From Colwellia sp. (GTDB lineage: Bacteria; Pseudomonadota; Gammaproteobacteria; Enterobacterales; Alteromonadaceae), in contig JABSOY010000007.1 of the NCBI GenBank assembly GCA_013215385.1, forward strand, positions 62,001 to 126,000: DNA of 64,000 bases, written 5' to 3'. Made by a program: the position numbers and the translations under genes. Below, piece after piece: positions 27,350 to 35,194 of this stretch. A model generated the notes under the pieces. The model saw only the letters and a program-made list of their open reading frames with translations. It did not search any database and had not been told where the DNA came from. Numbering within the stretch: the stretch's first letter is position 1; the number at the start of each line of letters is the position of its first letter.

Positions 27350-28918
27350 TTACCACCATAAGGTGTATAAACCAATGAGAATAATCACGACTCCTAGTGC
27401 CGCAATATTAAAGCTACGTTCAGTGCTAAAACTTATTTCTGCTAAACTCACACTAGAATCGTTCGTTGTAGATGATGACTTAGTGAGTAATGAAATAACT
27501 ACCATCATAGCTAAACAAAGAAAAAACACTAGACTCATCCGGTCCATAAATGGCAATTCAGGAAATATTTTACGCAGACCAAACGAAAATACTGCCGAGC
27601 CAATAGCTGCTGATAATGCACCAATTGAGGTCGCTTTCTTCCAGAACATACCGACTAAAAATATCACGACAATACCCGGTGTGAATACGCCAGTAAACTC
27701 TTGAATGTATTGAAATGCTTGATCAAACTTACCAAGCAATGGCTCTGCCATAAATAATGCAATAAGCAATGCTACTAAAGTGGTAATACGGCCTACTTTT
27801 ACATAATGTTGCTGACTTTCATCAGGTTTCATTGGTCGATAGATATCCATGGTAAAAATAGTAGAAATACTGTTTGTCATTGAAGCAAGTGATGAAACAA
27901 TGGCAGCAACTAAGGCAGCAAAAACTAAACCTTTAATACCAACGGGCATTAACTCCATCATCGACGGGTAAGCTTGATCAGCCGCAGCCAAGTTAGGATA
28001 AAGAATAACGGCAGCAATACCTGGTAGTACCACAATCAATGGCATTAATAGTTTTAAGTAAGCGGCAAAAGCAATACCCTTTTGTGCTTCCTGTAAATTT
28101 TTAGCCGCCAATGCCCGCTGGATAATATATTGGTTAAAGCCCCAGTAAGAAATATTCATTACCCACATTCCACCAACAAGCACTGAAATGCCCGGTAGGT
28201 TGGTATATTGAGAGTTATCTGGTGAAAGGATCATATCGAAATGTCCGGGTAATTCATCAGTTAAAATACCAAAACCAACTAATATACCTTTACCGTCGGC
28301 TACCGCATCAAGGGCTAAGTAACTTAACAATAAACCACCAAATATGAGTAACACCACTTGAATGATATCGGTATAGGCAACGGCTTTTAAACCGCCATAA
28401 AGCGAATATGCTATTGAGAATGAAGCAAGAAATAACATGCCATACCACCAGTCAACACCAGCAACAGTTTCAATAGCCAAACCGCCCAACCATAAAACAG
28501 CAGTTAAATTAACAAAAACATAAACCAGTAACCAAAATAGCGCTAAGGTAGTTTTTACACGATGATCAAAACGTTGTTGTAAATACTGCGGCATGGTAAA
28601 TATTTCATTTTTTAGAAATATCGGCAATAAATATTTACCGACGATGATCAAGGTAATAGCCGCCATCCATTCATAAGAAGCAATCGCCATCCCCATGACA
28701 AAACCAGAGCCCGACATACCTATAATTTGCTCTGCGGAAATATTTGAAGCAATTAAAGATGCGCCAATAGCCCACCAAGGCAATGACTTGCCCGCTAGAA
28801 AATAATCTTCGGTATTCGCTCCTTCTTTTTTATCGCTGCGGGAAATCCACCAAGCAACCAGTAACAAAGCCAGTACATATACTACAAAAACACCGATATC
28901 GAACATTGCCAACTTCAT
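27350..28918 (-). CDS. Sodium/sugar symporter (vSGLT-like)
   Basis: This SSS-family transporter of 522 residues has about 14 helices. Strong similarity to Vibrio vSGLT is visible: TEDYFLAGKSLPWWAIGASLIASNISAEQIIGMSGSG near the start, and NISYWGFNQYIIQRALAAKNLQEAQKGIAFAAYLKLL around 255-290. ASNISAEQ holds residues of the sodium site, and the N-Q block is near the sugar site. It imports galactose/glucose-type sugars with Na+. ATG 28918 with AAGAG upstream is preferred over an in-frame GTG at 28924. No sugar-catabolic genes adjoin it. Confidence 0.9.
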   Translation of the reverse strand: MKLAMFDIGVFVVYVLALLLVAWWISRSDKKEGANTEDYFLAGKSLPWWAIGASLIASNISAEQIIGMSGSGFVMGMAIASYEWMAAITLIIVGKYLLPIFLKNEIFTMPQYLQQRFDHRVKTTLALFWLLVYVFVNLTAVLWLGGLAIETVAGVDWWYGMLFLASFSIAYSLYGGLKAVAYTDIIQVVLLIFGGLLLSYLALDAVADGKGILVGFGILTDELPGHFDMILSPDNSQYTNLPGISVLVGGMWVMNISYWGFNQYIIQRALAAKNLQEAQKGIAFAAYLKLLMPLIVVLPGIAAVILYPNLAAADQAYPSMMELMPVGIKGLVFAALVAAIVSSLASMTNSISTIFTMDIYRPMKPDESQQHYVKVGRITTLVALLIALFMAEPLLGKFDQAFQYIQEFTGVFTPGIVVIFLVGMFWKKATSIGALSAAIGSAVFSFGLRKIFPELPFMDRMSLVFFLCLAMMVVISLLTKSSSTTNDSSVSLAEISFSTERSFNIAALGVVIILIGLYTLWW

Positions 28919-29310
28919 AAACACTCTTTTTATTATTTTAGGAAAGATCTATGTATTTAAATAACATATTGAATAATTTCAAACAATATACATACGATTG
29001 CATTAACTAGGGTTATCAAAATCACCTTGAAAATCATGTCCATTGACAGTGTTTTACCTTAACAGTCAGGAAATAACAGAGGAACGAACAATCACTAGCG
29101 GCTGTTCTTTCCTCGTTTTATCACATTTTAAACAGCTATTTTTGCCGATAAATCTAGGATTATATTTTTATCGTTTTTACGCTGCTGTAGCTTTTTAATT
29201 TAAATGTCCTCACGTTTTTTTACACATTTCAAACATAATTTGGACATTTAACTCCACTTTCTTTAGTTATAATAAAAAATATAACTGGGGTAGACCTACA
29301 AGGAACTAAA
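28919..29310. other. Intergenic region with imperfect hairpin
   Basis: No gene is supported. GAGGAACGAACA (29079-29090) and TGTTCTTTCCTC (29103-29114) form a 12-bp stem with one mismatch and are followed on + by a short T run. It may insulate the divergent small lipoprotein gene at 29311 from the symporter. Confidence 0.45.
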
Positions 29311-29490
29311 TTGAAAAAATCTATAATACTTATAGTCATGCTATTAGGTGGCTGCGCACATCAAGGTGGGGATAATGGAGTTAATAGCCAACAATGCAAA
29401 GCAGTTCAAGGAAGTTGTAAATATGATGGTGTTTACGACGAATGGATACGTGAAGATGGTGAAATAACCTGTTCTTGTTTTCGAATATAA
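29311..29490 (+). CDS. Small Cys-rich lipoprotein, TTG start
   Basis: A 59-codon frame starts at TTG 29311 with AAGGAAC 4 bp upstream and encodes MKKSIILIVMLLGGCAHQGG, a textbook lipoprotein signal (lipobox LGGC). The mature part of about 44 residues has four more cysteines (SQQCKAVQGSCKYDG and ITCSCF), suggesting two disulfides. No family is recognised. It is easy to miss because it is short and has a non-ATG start. It is the only + strand gene between 16.9 and 35.4 kb. Confidence 0.72.
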   Translation: MKKSIILIVMLLGGCAHQGGDNGVNSQQCKAVQGSCKYDGVYDEWIREDGEITCSCFRI

Positions 29491-29719
29491 CCGCGGTGTA
29501 TAGGGTGATTACAATACGTCGGCAACGAAAAGTACCTTATTGGCTGGTTGGCGCTAATAGAAATAATGCTAATTGAACCTGCTCAGCAAGCTCTGAACTA
29601 TACCTGTTTAGTTCTTTTTTCAACTTGTTTTTTAGTGATTTATGCTTAACTAATATACTTAAATAATATGCTAAAATAAACCAAAGCCATTTAGAGCCAT
29701 ATTTCATGGTCTGTAGTTA

Positions 29720-29750
29720 GATAAGCATGACCTTAAGTCTCATGCTTATC
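29720..29750. repeat. Perfect inverted repeat, possible terminator
   Basis: GATAAGCATGA (29720-29730) and TCATGCTTATC (29740-29750) are perfect 11-bp arms with a 9-nt loop. It lies at the downstream edge of the cassette-like array, next to the last attC-like site. No T tract. Confidence 0.55.
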
Positions 29751-29756
29751 ATTACT

Positions 29757-29858
29757 TATACCGTTGACGTCAATTTAGGTAGCAAAATATACTTGGTTAC
29801 ACTGTTGACCGAAGTGATAACAACCAAGTATATTTTATTCGTTTGAATGACTTGCTAA
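29757..29858 (-). repeat. Degenerate attC-like site A (end of array)
   Basis: Read on the minus strand, GTTAGCAAGTCATTCAAACG follows the stop of the DUF6491-like gene. A perfect 15-bp stem (AAAATATACTTGGTT at 29784-29798 with AACCAAGTATATTTT at 29822-29836) comes next, and the site ends TTGACGTCAACGGTATAAG. This order (R''-like box, long imperfect palindrome, R'-like box) is the layout of an integron attC. The core GTTRRRY box is eroded, so it may be inactive. Alternatively the stem is only a terminator. Confidence 0.5.
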
Positions 29859-30290
29859 CTAACTTTCGATATCAACAGGCTTACCAATTTTTATTAAATA
29901 GTCAGCTTGAATATTGGTAATAGGATAAATTGATTTAATTAAACATTTATCTGTTACGCTCCCGACAGGAGAAATAGAATCGCCAAGCCTATAAATAGAC
30001 CTTTTAGAAAAAAGATTTAACTGTATGTGCCTTGAGTTCTTTAAACCATAACACTTACCTTGGGTTTCAATAAGAATATCTTTATTATGAATAGCGGTAA
30101 TTATTAAATAATTATCAGAAAGAGCCTTCCAACTTCTAAATTTAAAACCAGTCACTTTTTCTTTACTAGAAAAATTTTCCTCTGCTACATATTTCGAAAA
30201 CGCCGTATCTTTCTCATCTAATGTCATGCCTGTTGAAGAACAGCCTAAAATTAAAGTTGAAACTAATGTAAGGGCTAATATGTTTTTCAT
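29859..30290 (-). CDS. DUF6491-like lipoprotein (cassette gene)
   Basis: This 143-residue lipoprotein has signal MKNILALTLVSTLILGCSSTG (lipobox ILGC). The mature part has KVTGFKFRSWKALSDNYLIITA, then GKCYGLKNSRHIQLNL and TDKCLIKSIYPI, the two-cysteine pattern I associate with DUF6491, a family of small envelope proteins of unknown function. It is bounded on both sides by attC-like sequences and looks like the last cassette of the array. AAGGA upstream supports the start. Confidence 0.72.
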   Translation of the reverse strand: MKNILALTLVSTLILGCSSTGMTLDEKDTAFSKYVAEENFSSKEKVTGFKFRSWKALSDNYLIITAIHNKDILIETQGKCYGLKNSRHIQLNLFSKRSIYRLGDSISPVGSVTDKCLIKSIYPITNIQADYLIKIGKPVDIES

Positions 30291-30565
30291 TTTATATCCT
30301 TATTAATTGAAATGATTATAGAAAGAAAATAGTTTATGTTTAACGTCAGTTTGAATGATTTGTTAGTAGTAATTTTATTAAATTCACAGAACAAATCAAC
30401 AACACCGCAAAACTTTACTAAACTCTACAATATAAACAATAGCATATAATTTATAACAATCTGTAAACAAAAAAACAACAACACAAAAGGAAGGAAGTTA
30501 ACCAGCTATTCAGTGTCTATTTGTGTAATTTGTTTGAAGTACTTCCTGACTCTTTTATCAAGAAA
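30291..30565. other. Cassette leader with truncated attC remnant
   Basis: No gene is seen. On the minus strand at 30368-30337 the stretch CTAACAAATCATTCAAACTG is the left half of an attC-like site, resembling the opening of site A, but without a matching right half. The remainder is AT-rich and probably contains the promoter of the lipoprotein gene. Confidence 0.4.
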
Positions 30566-30664
30566 CACAACGCGCCATACTTAGTAGAGATAAATAGTTG
30601 ACTAAATTGCTAAGAACGCAGGTAGCCAACTGTCTGTGTGAGTTTGAGCATATTGTTAAGCTAT
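30566..30664 (-). repeat. attC-like site B
   Basis: On the minus strand the site begins CTTAACAATATGCTCAAAC immediately after the PQQ-protein stop, has the inner arm AGTTGGCTACC, and ends GTATGGCGCGTTGTG. The TAACAA opening and GGCGCGTTG end match the R''/R' layout of integron attC sites, with GTTGGCTA also seen in sites C and D. Boundaries are approximate. Confidence 0.55.
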
Positions 30665-31000
30665 TTAGCTATTAGAAGACGCGACAGTTGCAGCAACAAT
30701 AGTTGAAGCTACTGCTTGTTGGGTGGCAATTTGACTTGATATTACAGCTGAATTTTGATGTTCACTAGCAATAATACAAGTACTATAACCAAAGCCTTTT
30801 AAGGGATTCTCCCAAAGAATAGCACCATCTGAAGCATTTAAACAAAATAAGTGCCCACCTGAATAAGCAAATATATTTCCATCTTCGTAGTACACATTAG
30901 TAATGCTTGAGCTCTTCAGTTTTGTTTTCCAGAGCTGCTCACCCGTTTTTTTACTTAAACTAACAACATGATTACTGATACCTAAAAATAATTTGTCCAT
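30665..31000 (-). CDS. PQQ-propeller-like short protein (cassette gene)
   Basis: This 111-residue protein with no signal peptide contains two consecutive PQQ-like propeller strands: SLSKKTGEQLWKTKLKSSS and LNASDGAILWENPLKG, each with the (T/S/D)-G-x-x-(L)-W signature. A full propeller needs seven or eight blades, so this is a fragment or a minimal module. Short PQQ-like proteins of this kind are common in Vibrio integron cassettes. The last 30 residues (Ala/Ser/Val-rich) look low-complexity. Attachment-like sites flank it. Confidence 0.68.
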   Translation of the reverse strand: MDKLFLGISNHVVSLSKKTGEQLWKTKLKSSSITNVYYEDGNIFAYSGGHLFCLNASDGAILWENPLKGFGYSTCIIASEHQNSAVISSQIATQQAVASTIVAATVASSNS

Positions 31001-31022
31001 AAAGCTCTCCGTGAACCGATTT

Positions 31023-31108
31023 GCGTATAACGCCCAAATAACGGGCTAAGAAATAGTTGGCTAACATCTTTACCGAAGCACAGCCAACGGATGCACGCCC
31101 AGTTAAAT
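31023..31108 (-). repeat. attC-like site C
   Basis: On the minus strand: TTTAACTGGGCGTGCATCC, then the arm pair GTTGGCT/AGCCAAC, then AGCCCGTTATTTGGGCGTTA directly upstream of the PQQ gene leader. The R' end GGGCGTTATACGC is a classic cassette boundary, and CTGGGC/GCCC pair as the outer stem. About 86 bp. Confidence 0.68.
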
Positions 31109-31283
31109 ACTCGTTGAAGCTTTATTTACTGCTTAATATTGGTAATAAGCCACTGCTACATAAATATAAACCAACTAAGTAGTGATTTACACCATGACTT
31201 GCTACTAGGTTATTAACAGAGAAAAAATCGGGTGTCGCGATAAATAAATGAATAGTTACTTTTGTCGCACCTCAAAATTGATA
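31109..31283. other. Untranslated tail of the protease cassette
   Basis: About 175 bp lie between the protease stop and attC-like site C. On the minus strand the segment TAACCTAGTAGCAAGTCATG and a nearby GTTGGTTT hint at an older, eroded site. No gene seen. Confidence 0.35.
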
Positions 31284-32240
31284 CTAATGATTTTTATCAG
31301 AAACATAAGCAATTTCTTTAGGGTAATCAATAACCACCTGTAAATACTTTAATAATGATCCTCCAACAGCTCCTTCAACTTTCCTATCCATCATCGATGA
31401 CATAAAGTCATGAAAATTTTCATCTGCTCGTCGAGTAAACCATACCGGGCCAACGGTAATACTGCCAATTTGTATCTCAGGTACTTTTATCATAGCTTCA
31501 CCTGATAACAAGTCCGCATTTTCAATAACTTGCCATTTAGGATTTTCATTTCGCCATTTATCAAAAATAGAAGATACAATATATGACGTGCCTATTTCCG
31601 TACTATTACTTTCCAAAATGATTTTTGCTTCGTTCGATAACTTCGCCGTTGCGCCAGTATCAAATAACATGGGGAATATGGTATCTAGTACCTTAATTTC
31701 AATGCTAGGAAAGGCATAAGTATATTGTTCATCTTGTTTTTGAAAACCTAGTTTTAAAAAATGGTACTGCTCAATACCCACATCATCAATAGAATCATAA
31801 ATAGCCATACTTTGATTAATATAATCGAATTTTATAATTTTCTCTGCGTGCCAACGACCACCTAAAAACCCATCAACTTTCGAAGTTTTAGAAATATTTT
31901 CTTGTGATTCAATAAATAAATGGCCTTCCATAAAATTGTTAGTACCACCCTTTGGGATTGATTTACCCTCTTGGAAATTTGGCATAGCTGAAAGAACTAC
32001 TTTATCTTTACCGTCAATTTTGACAAGCGTTGGCCATTTGTAAATTTCATACAATTCTTTTGAAATTGCGTTGTATCCGCCACCAGTATCAGTAAAAAAT
32101 CGTATCTGGGTATTGTCAGGTAGTGTCGGAACAAGAAAAATTTGATTATTTTCAAATTTTGCAGGTAAAATTGTTTCTTTAGCTAAGACCGAAGAGGTGA
32201 CTAAAATTATAAATAAGCCAAAGGTAAAAAGTTTATTCAA
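31284..32240 (-). CDS. Secreted retropepsin-like aspartic protease (cassette gene)
   Basis: This protein of about 318 residues carries two aspartic-protease D-T-G motifs in a two-lobe arrangement: FFTDTGGGYNAISKEL near the start and MLFDTGATAKLSNEAK about 155 residues later. The likely start is TTG 32240 (LNKLFTFGLFIILVTSSVLAKE, a signal peptide), because AAGGAG sits 6 bp upstream. An in-frame ATG at 32258 lies inside the attC boundary. It is probably periplasmic. The substrate is unknown. Confidence 0.78.
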   Translation of the reverse strand: MNKLFTFGLFIILVTSSVLAKETILPAKFENNQIFLVPTLPDNTQIRFFTDTGGGYNAISKELYEIYKWPTLVKIDGKDKVVLSAMPNFQEGKSIPKGGTNNFMEGHLFIESQENISKTSKVDGFLGGRWHAEKIIKFDYINQSMAIYDSIDDVGIEQYHFLKLGFQKQDEQYTYAFPSIEIKVLDTIFPMLFDTGATAKLSNEAKIILESNSTEIGTSYIVSSIFDKWRNENPKWQVIENADLLSGEAMIKVPEIQIGSITVGPVWFTRRADENFHDFMSSMMDRKVEGAVGGSLLKYLQVVIDYPKEIAYVSDKNH

Positions 32241-32253
32241 TGCATACTCCTTG

Positions 32254-32349
32254 TGCATAACGCCCTAACAAGCGTTTTAGTGGTTAGTTAAAGGTGTAGG
32301 AAGCGAGGCTAGCCAACTACTTCGTGTTCGCTAGATTGATTTGTTAGTT
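32254..32349 (-). repeat. attC-like site D
   Basis: On the minus strand: ACTAACAAATCAATCTAGCG (overlapping the TlpA stop codon), inner arm GTTGGCTAGCC, and right end CTTGTTAGGGCGTTATGC. The GTTAGGGCGTTATGC end is a canonical R'/cassette junction, and the next gene starts only 14 bp later. About 95 bp. Confidence 0.72.
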
Positions 32350-32843
32350 GAAAACTGCTTATTCAATACGTTAACAATTTCATCTACTGACGACTCTCCA
32401 TAACCTAGTTTATGGAATACTAATTTCCCGTCTTTTCCGATGATAAATAAATTAGGAATTGCTTCAACGCCAAATTTTTTGCCAATACGTCCGCGACGGT
32501 CATGAGTTAACGTTAAATTTAAGGATGATAGTTTTCTTTTAATACGACGATATTGATCTTTGCTTTCTTTGAAGTTTATTGCTATTACTTTTATTTTATC
32601 TAAACCTCCTTTATTTTGAATATTCTCAAGAACAGGAAGCTCTTTTAAGCATGGCGAACACCAAGATGCCCAAAAAGAGATTATGACCACCTTGCCTTTA
32701 TAAGCATCTAAAGTAACTTCATTCCCTTTATTATCTCTTCCTAAATAGTTAGGAGGAATATCACCTATTTCAAGTGTTAATTCTTTGGCAGTAATACTTA
32801 AAGAAACCAACGTTAATACAAGTATTATTATTCGACTAAACAT
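32331..32843 (-). CDS. TlpA-like thioredoxin (cassette gene)
   Basis: This 170-residue secreted thioredoxin-fold protein has signal peptide MFSRIIILVLTLVSLSITAKE and the redox motif FWASWCSPCLKELP (C62, C65). Following it are NFKESKDQYRRIKRKLSSLNLTLTHDRRGRIGKKFGVEAIPNLFII (cis-proline in IPN). It belongs to the TlpA/ResA group of periplasmic thiol-disulfide reductases. Its stop codon lies inside the attC-like site D. A Shine-Dalgarno AAGGAG is near its start. Confidence 0.88.
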   Translation of the reverse strand: MFSRIIILVLTLVSLSITAKELTLEIGDIPPNYLGRDNKGNEVTLDAYKGKVVIISFWASWCSPCLKELPVLENIQNKGGLDKIKVIAINFKESKDQYRRIKRKLSSLNLTLTHDRRGRIGKKFGVEAIPNLFIIGKDGKLVFHKLGYGESSVDEIVNVLNKQFSTNKSI

Positions 32844-33105
32844 TAATATAACTCCTTTTCAGCTAACCCCTTGTTAGCTTAATTTTTATTGAATAATAAT
32901 TTAGCTACTTCATAAGAAAACTTACAAGTAGCTAAAAATAAGACTAATCAGACGATAACAGGGTAAAATGTTCCTTTTTCATCTGAATTTTAATATTTCA
33001 TAAAATAGTAAATTGCGCTAAAATTTTCTCCAACTGTTAAAAGTAATATTGACCTGAACATTAAAACACCCTTGCTAACACTGATGGTAGATACATCTCA
33101 ATTCA
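32844..33105. other. Cassette leader with collapsed attC-like dyad
   Basis: No gene is supported. AGCTAAC (32861-32867) and GTTAGCT (32873-32879) form a small perfect dyad just upstream of tlpA. On the minus strand it reads GCTAACAAGGGGTTAGC, i.e. an R''-like box (CTAACAAG) fused to an R'-like box (GGGTTAG) with the centre deleted. Short frames here lack ribosome sites. Confidence 0.45.
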
Positions 33106-33194
33106 ACTAACACCGCATTAAGCGGCGAGAAACACTTGGCTAAAATGTACAATGAACGAGTGTTATCCAACTGTTTAGGGGCCGCTTGTTAACT
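33106..33194 (-). repeat. attC-like site E (best preserved)
   Basis: Minus strand: GTTAACAAGCGGCCCCTAAA at the left end, centre GGATAACACTCG / AAGTGTT, and right end GCCGCTTAATGCGGTGTTAG. Arms AAGCGGC/GCCGCTT and AACACT/AGTGTT pair across the site, and the right half matches superintegron sites that end CCGCTTAATGCGG(G)CGTTAG almost to the base. About 88 bp. Confidence 0.8.
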
Positions 33195-33212
33195 TGTTAT
33201 CAGTTTATGTAA

Positions 33213-33437
33213 CTACTGTTTGTTAAGTACTATTTTCTCTTTGTTGAGAGGAGCTAAGAAAAAATACAAAACCCAAGCAAACCAACTGATCAATAACACA
33301 GAAAATATCCAAACGAGCTTTTCATTTCCACTCGTTCTATCTGATTTACCAATAAAAAGAGCAGGAATTAACCATATGCAGAAAATTATTGGAGCTACAA
33401 GTAAAAATGCAACTATTGGTATTGTGAATATATCCAT
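33213..33437 (-). CDS. Small two-TM membrane protein (cassette gene)
   Basis: From ATG 33437 (AAGG 6 bp upstream) the 74-residue protein has two hydrophobic helices (about 5-29 and 42-64) with a short charged loop (GKSDRTSGNEK) between, ending LAPLNKEKIVLNKQ. The layout recalls PLD-nuclease-N-type (PLDc_N) or superinfection-immunity small membrane proteins, both common in cassettes. No functional motif is visible. It is flanked by attC-like sites E and F. Confidence 0.65.
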   Translation of the reverse strand: MDIFTIPIVAFLLVAPIIFCIWLIPALFIGKSDRTSGNEKLVWIFSVLLISWFAWVLYFFLAPLNKEKIVLNKQ

Positions 33438-33459
33438 ATACACCTTCAGGTAAAAATTT

Positions 33460-33554
33460 ATACCGCCTTGCTGAGCGGCAAAGAATAACTGACAAAAATG
33501 TGCGAGACTCGGACAACTAGCTGTTATTTATTTGCTTGAACATCTTGTTAGCCG
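33460..33554 (-). repeat. attC-like site F
   Basis: On the minus strand: GGCTAACAAGATGTTCAAGC following the esterase stop, arms GCAAATAAATAAC/GTTATTCTTTGC, and right end CGCTCAGCAAGGCGGTATAA. The left end CTAACAAG-TGTTCAAG is the one found in many Vibrio/Shewanella attC sites; the right core is eroded (GGTATAA rather than GTTAGG). About 95 bp. Confidence 0.7.
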
Positions 33555-33557
33555 TTT

Positions 33558-34538
33558 TTATAAATACTTATGAAACCAACTAACTAATTCTTTATTTGCC
33601 TTTTCTCTATTTTTCGTTAAACCGTGATCACCTTCAGGATAAAGAACAAGCTTATGTGGAATATTATTTTTTGCTAGCGCATCAGCAAGGGCAATTGAGT
33701 TATTAACGGATGCCCGTTTATCATCTTCTCCGTGTAGAAGTAAAATTGGAACACTTGGCGATAATTTATTGACCCACTTTAATACAGACCGTTTTTCTAA
33801 TTCTGCTACTTTATTTTTTTCATAATCAGGAATTTGCCGCGTATAAATCTTTTCCATAAAAGGGCGGAATTCTAGCTCTTTTAGCAAGTCAGTAACACCT
33901 GCAATAGTCGCGATAGCTTTTATATTATTTGTCTGTTTTAAAGCCAAAAATGTTTGCATTCCGCCCCGGCTATGGCCATACATGCCAATACGCTGTGCAT
34001 CAGCTCCTTCTATATTTGGAATGTAATTTAATAGTGCAGTTACATCATTAACATCTTTCCCTCCAAATTCATCGAGCAGCGTGTTTTTGGAAAACGTTCC
34101 CCTATAATTACTGCCTATAATTACAAAACCTTCCTTAGCAATAGGAAACAAATCAAGAAACATTCGAGGAAAATATATTTTGCCAAAATTGGCATTTCCA
34201 CCACGGTTAAAAATTAGCACGGGCAATTTGTTTTTTGAAAACTTGGGTTTGATTACATAGCCATGTACATCATTACCATCTACCTCATATTTAAACGTAC
34301 TGCACGACAAATTCTTCTTATAGAGGTTAAATTTTTCTTCGCCAAACAAAGCGTCAAACTGAAGTTTTTCCTTTTTACTTTTTACTTTTGTCCCTGCATT
34401 TTGCCATGAACTATAGTCGGTGAAGACCCAACTGAAGCAATTTTTTTGCTCCTTGATACGTTCATCGTTTATCAAGCTTGTTGCTTGAGAGCTAAACGAT
34501 GAAAAAACTAAAATTAATATTAATGTATATTTGGTCAC
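33558..34538 (-). CDS. Secreted alpha/beta-hydrolase, S9-like (cassette gene)
   Basis: This 326-residue protein has a signal peptide (MTKYTLILILVFSSFSSQATS) and an alpha/beta-hydrolase core: nucleophile elbow GHSRGG (YGHSRGGMQTFLALK), acid in LLHGEDDKRASV, histidine in EGDHGLTKN. The GHSRGG nucleophile, D-D and D-H-G order resembles prolyl-oligopeptidase-family esterases/peptidases. The start is GTG 34538 with GGAG 6 bp upstream. The product is probably periplasmic; the substrate is unknown. Confidence 0.8.
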   Translation of the reverse strand: MTKYTLILILVFSSFSSQATSLINDERIKEQKNCFSWVFTDYSSWQNAGTKVKSKKEKLQFDALFGEEKFNLYKKNLSCSTFKYEVDGNDVHGYVIKPKFSKNKLPVLIFNRGGNANFGKIYFPRMFLDLFPIAKEGFVIIGSNYRGTFSKNTLLDEFGGKDVNDVTALLNYIPNIEGADAQRIGMYGHSRGGMQTFLALKQTNNIKAIATIAGVTDLLKELEFRPFMEKIYTRQIPDYEKNKVAELEKRSVLKWVNKLSPSVPILLLHGEDDKRASVNNSIALADALAKNNIPHKLVLYPEGDHGLTKNREKANKELVSWFHKYL

Positions 34539-34650
34539 TTGAACTCCATGTAGTGATTGGCTAAAATTGTGAAAGGTGGAAAGGTGTGAAAAAGCTAAGT
34601 GTTTTTTGTCGCACTTGAAATTAAGCAGAAATTAGCGTCAAATGAATATT

Positions 34651-34827
34651 CTATTCAGAGACTAGAATTTTAATGATCGCATTAATTTTTATGTATTCTA
34701 TATTTTTCTTAGTTTGTATCTTTAACCAAGAATCTGACGTATCCAATACTTCGCCTTTAATTACATTACTAAAATCCGTTGTACCGATTGAAATAACCAC
34801 CTGTTTATTCAAGACTTCTTGCAACAT
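34651..34827 (-). CDS. Small protein, DUF6897-like, 58 aa
   Basis: A 58-codon frame on the minus strand starts at ATG 34827 with AAGGAA 5 bp upstream (MLQEVLNKQVVISIGTTDFS) and continues GEVLDTSDSWLKIQTKKNIEYIKINAIIKI. A beta-rich pattern with G-E-V-L-x3-D-x-W-L-K-I and Y-I-x-I-x-A-I resembles small SM-like domain proteins (DUF6897) of unknown role. It lies 110 bp upstream of the esterase with no attC between them, so both may be in one cassette. Confidence 0.65.
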   Translation of the reverse strand: MLQEVLNKQVVISIGTTDFSNVIKGEVLDTSDSWLKIQTKKNIEYIKINAIIKILVSE

Positions 34828-35105
34828 AATTTATTCCTTTTTATTTTATTGATGAGTTTAAACACTACTTGCAGAAATATACTTCCTGAATAACAGCTTA
34901 TTAGACTCGATAAATTCTTTTACTCAAAGGTGCTCAGCAACTAACATTTAATTAGTAGCCTAATAACTTATAGTTTTAACGCCTAAATTTCAATTGCTTA
35001 TTAAAAACTATCTTATCATAGCCTATTGACTGACCATGTATTTACCCTTTTAAAAGTGAAATTATGCAAACTATAAACATGGCATTAAGGATATTGATTA
35101 ACGTC
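34828..35105. other. Cassette leader, no gene seen
   Basis: AT-rich stretch of about 280 bp between the 58-aa gene and attC-like site G. No frame with a ribosome site was found on either strand. It probably carries the promoter for the two genes downstream on the minus strand. Confidence 0.4.
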
Positions 35106-35194
35106 TAATAACACCGAGTTAAAGGGCTATTGTGATGCAGTCCTTTTATCGGCCCAGCCACGCAGCAGTGAACAGGCAAAGACTTGTTATAATA
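35106..35194 (-). repeat. attC-like site G (upstream-most)
   Basis: Minus strand: ATTATAACAAGTCTTTGCC, centre CTGCGTGGCTGGGCC, and right end CCCTTTAACTCGGTGTTATT. The ends TAACAAG and GGTGTTA match the R''/R' boxes of sites E and F, but the inner arms pair poorly. It marks the upstream limit of the array seen here. No integrase gene lies beyond it. Confidence 0.5.
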
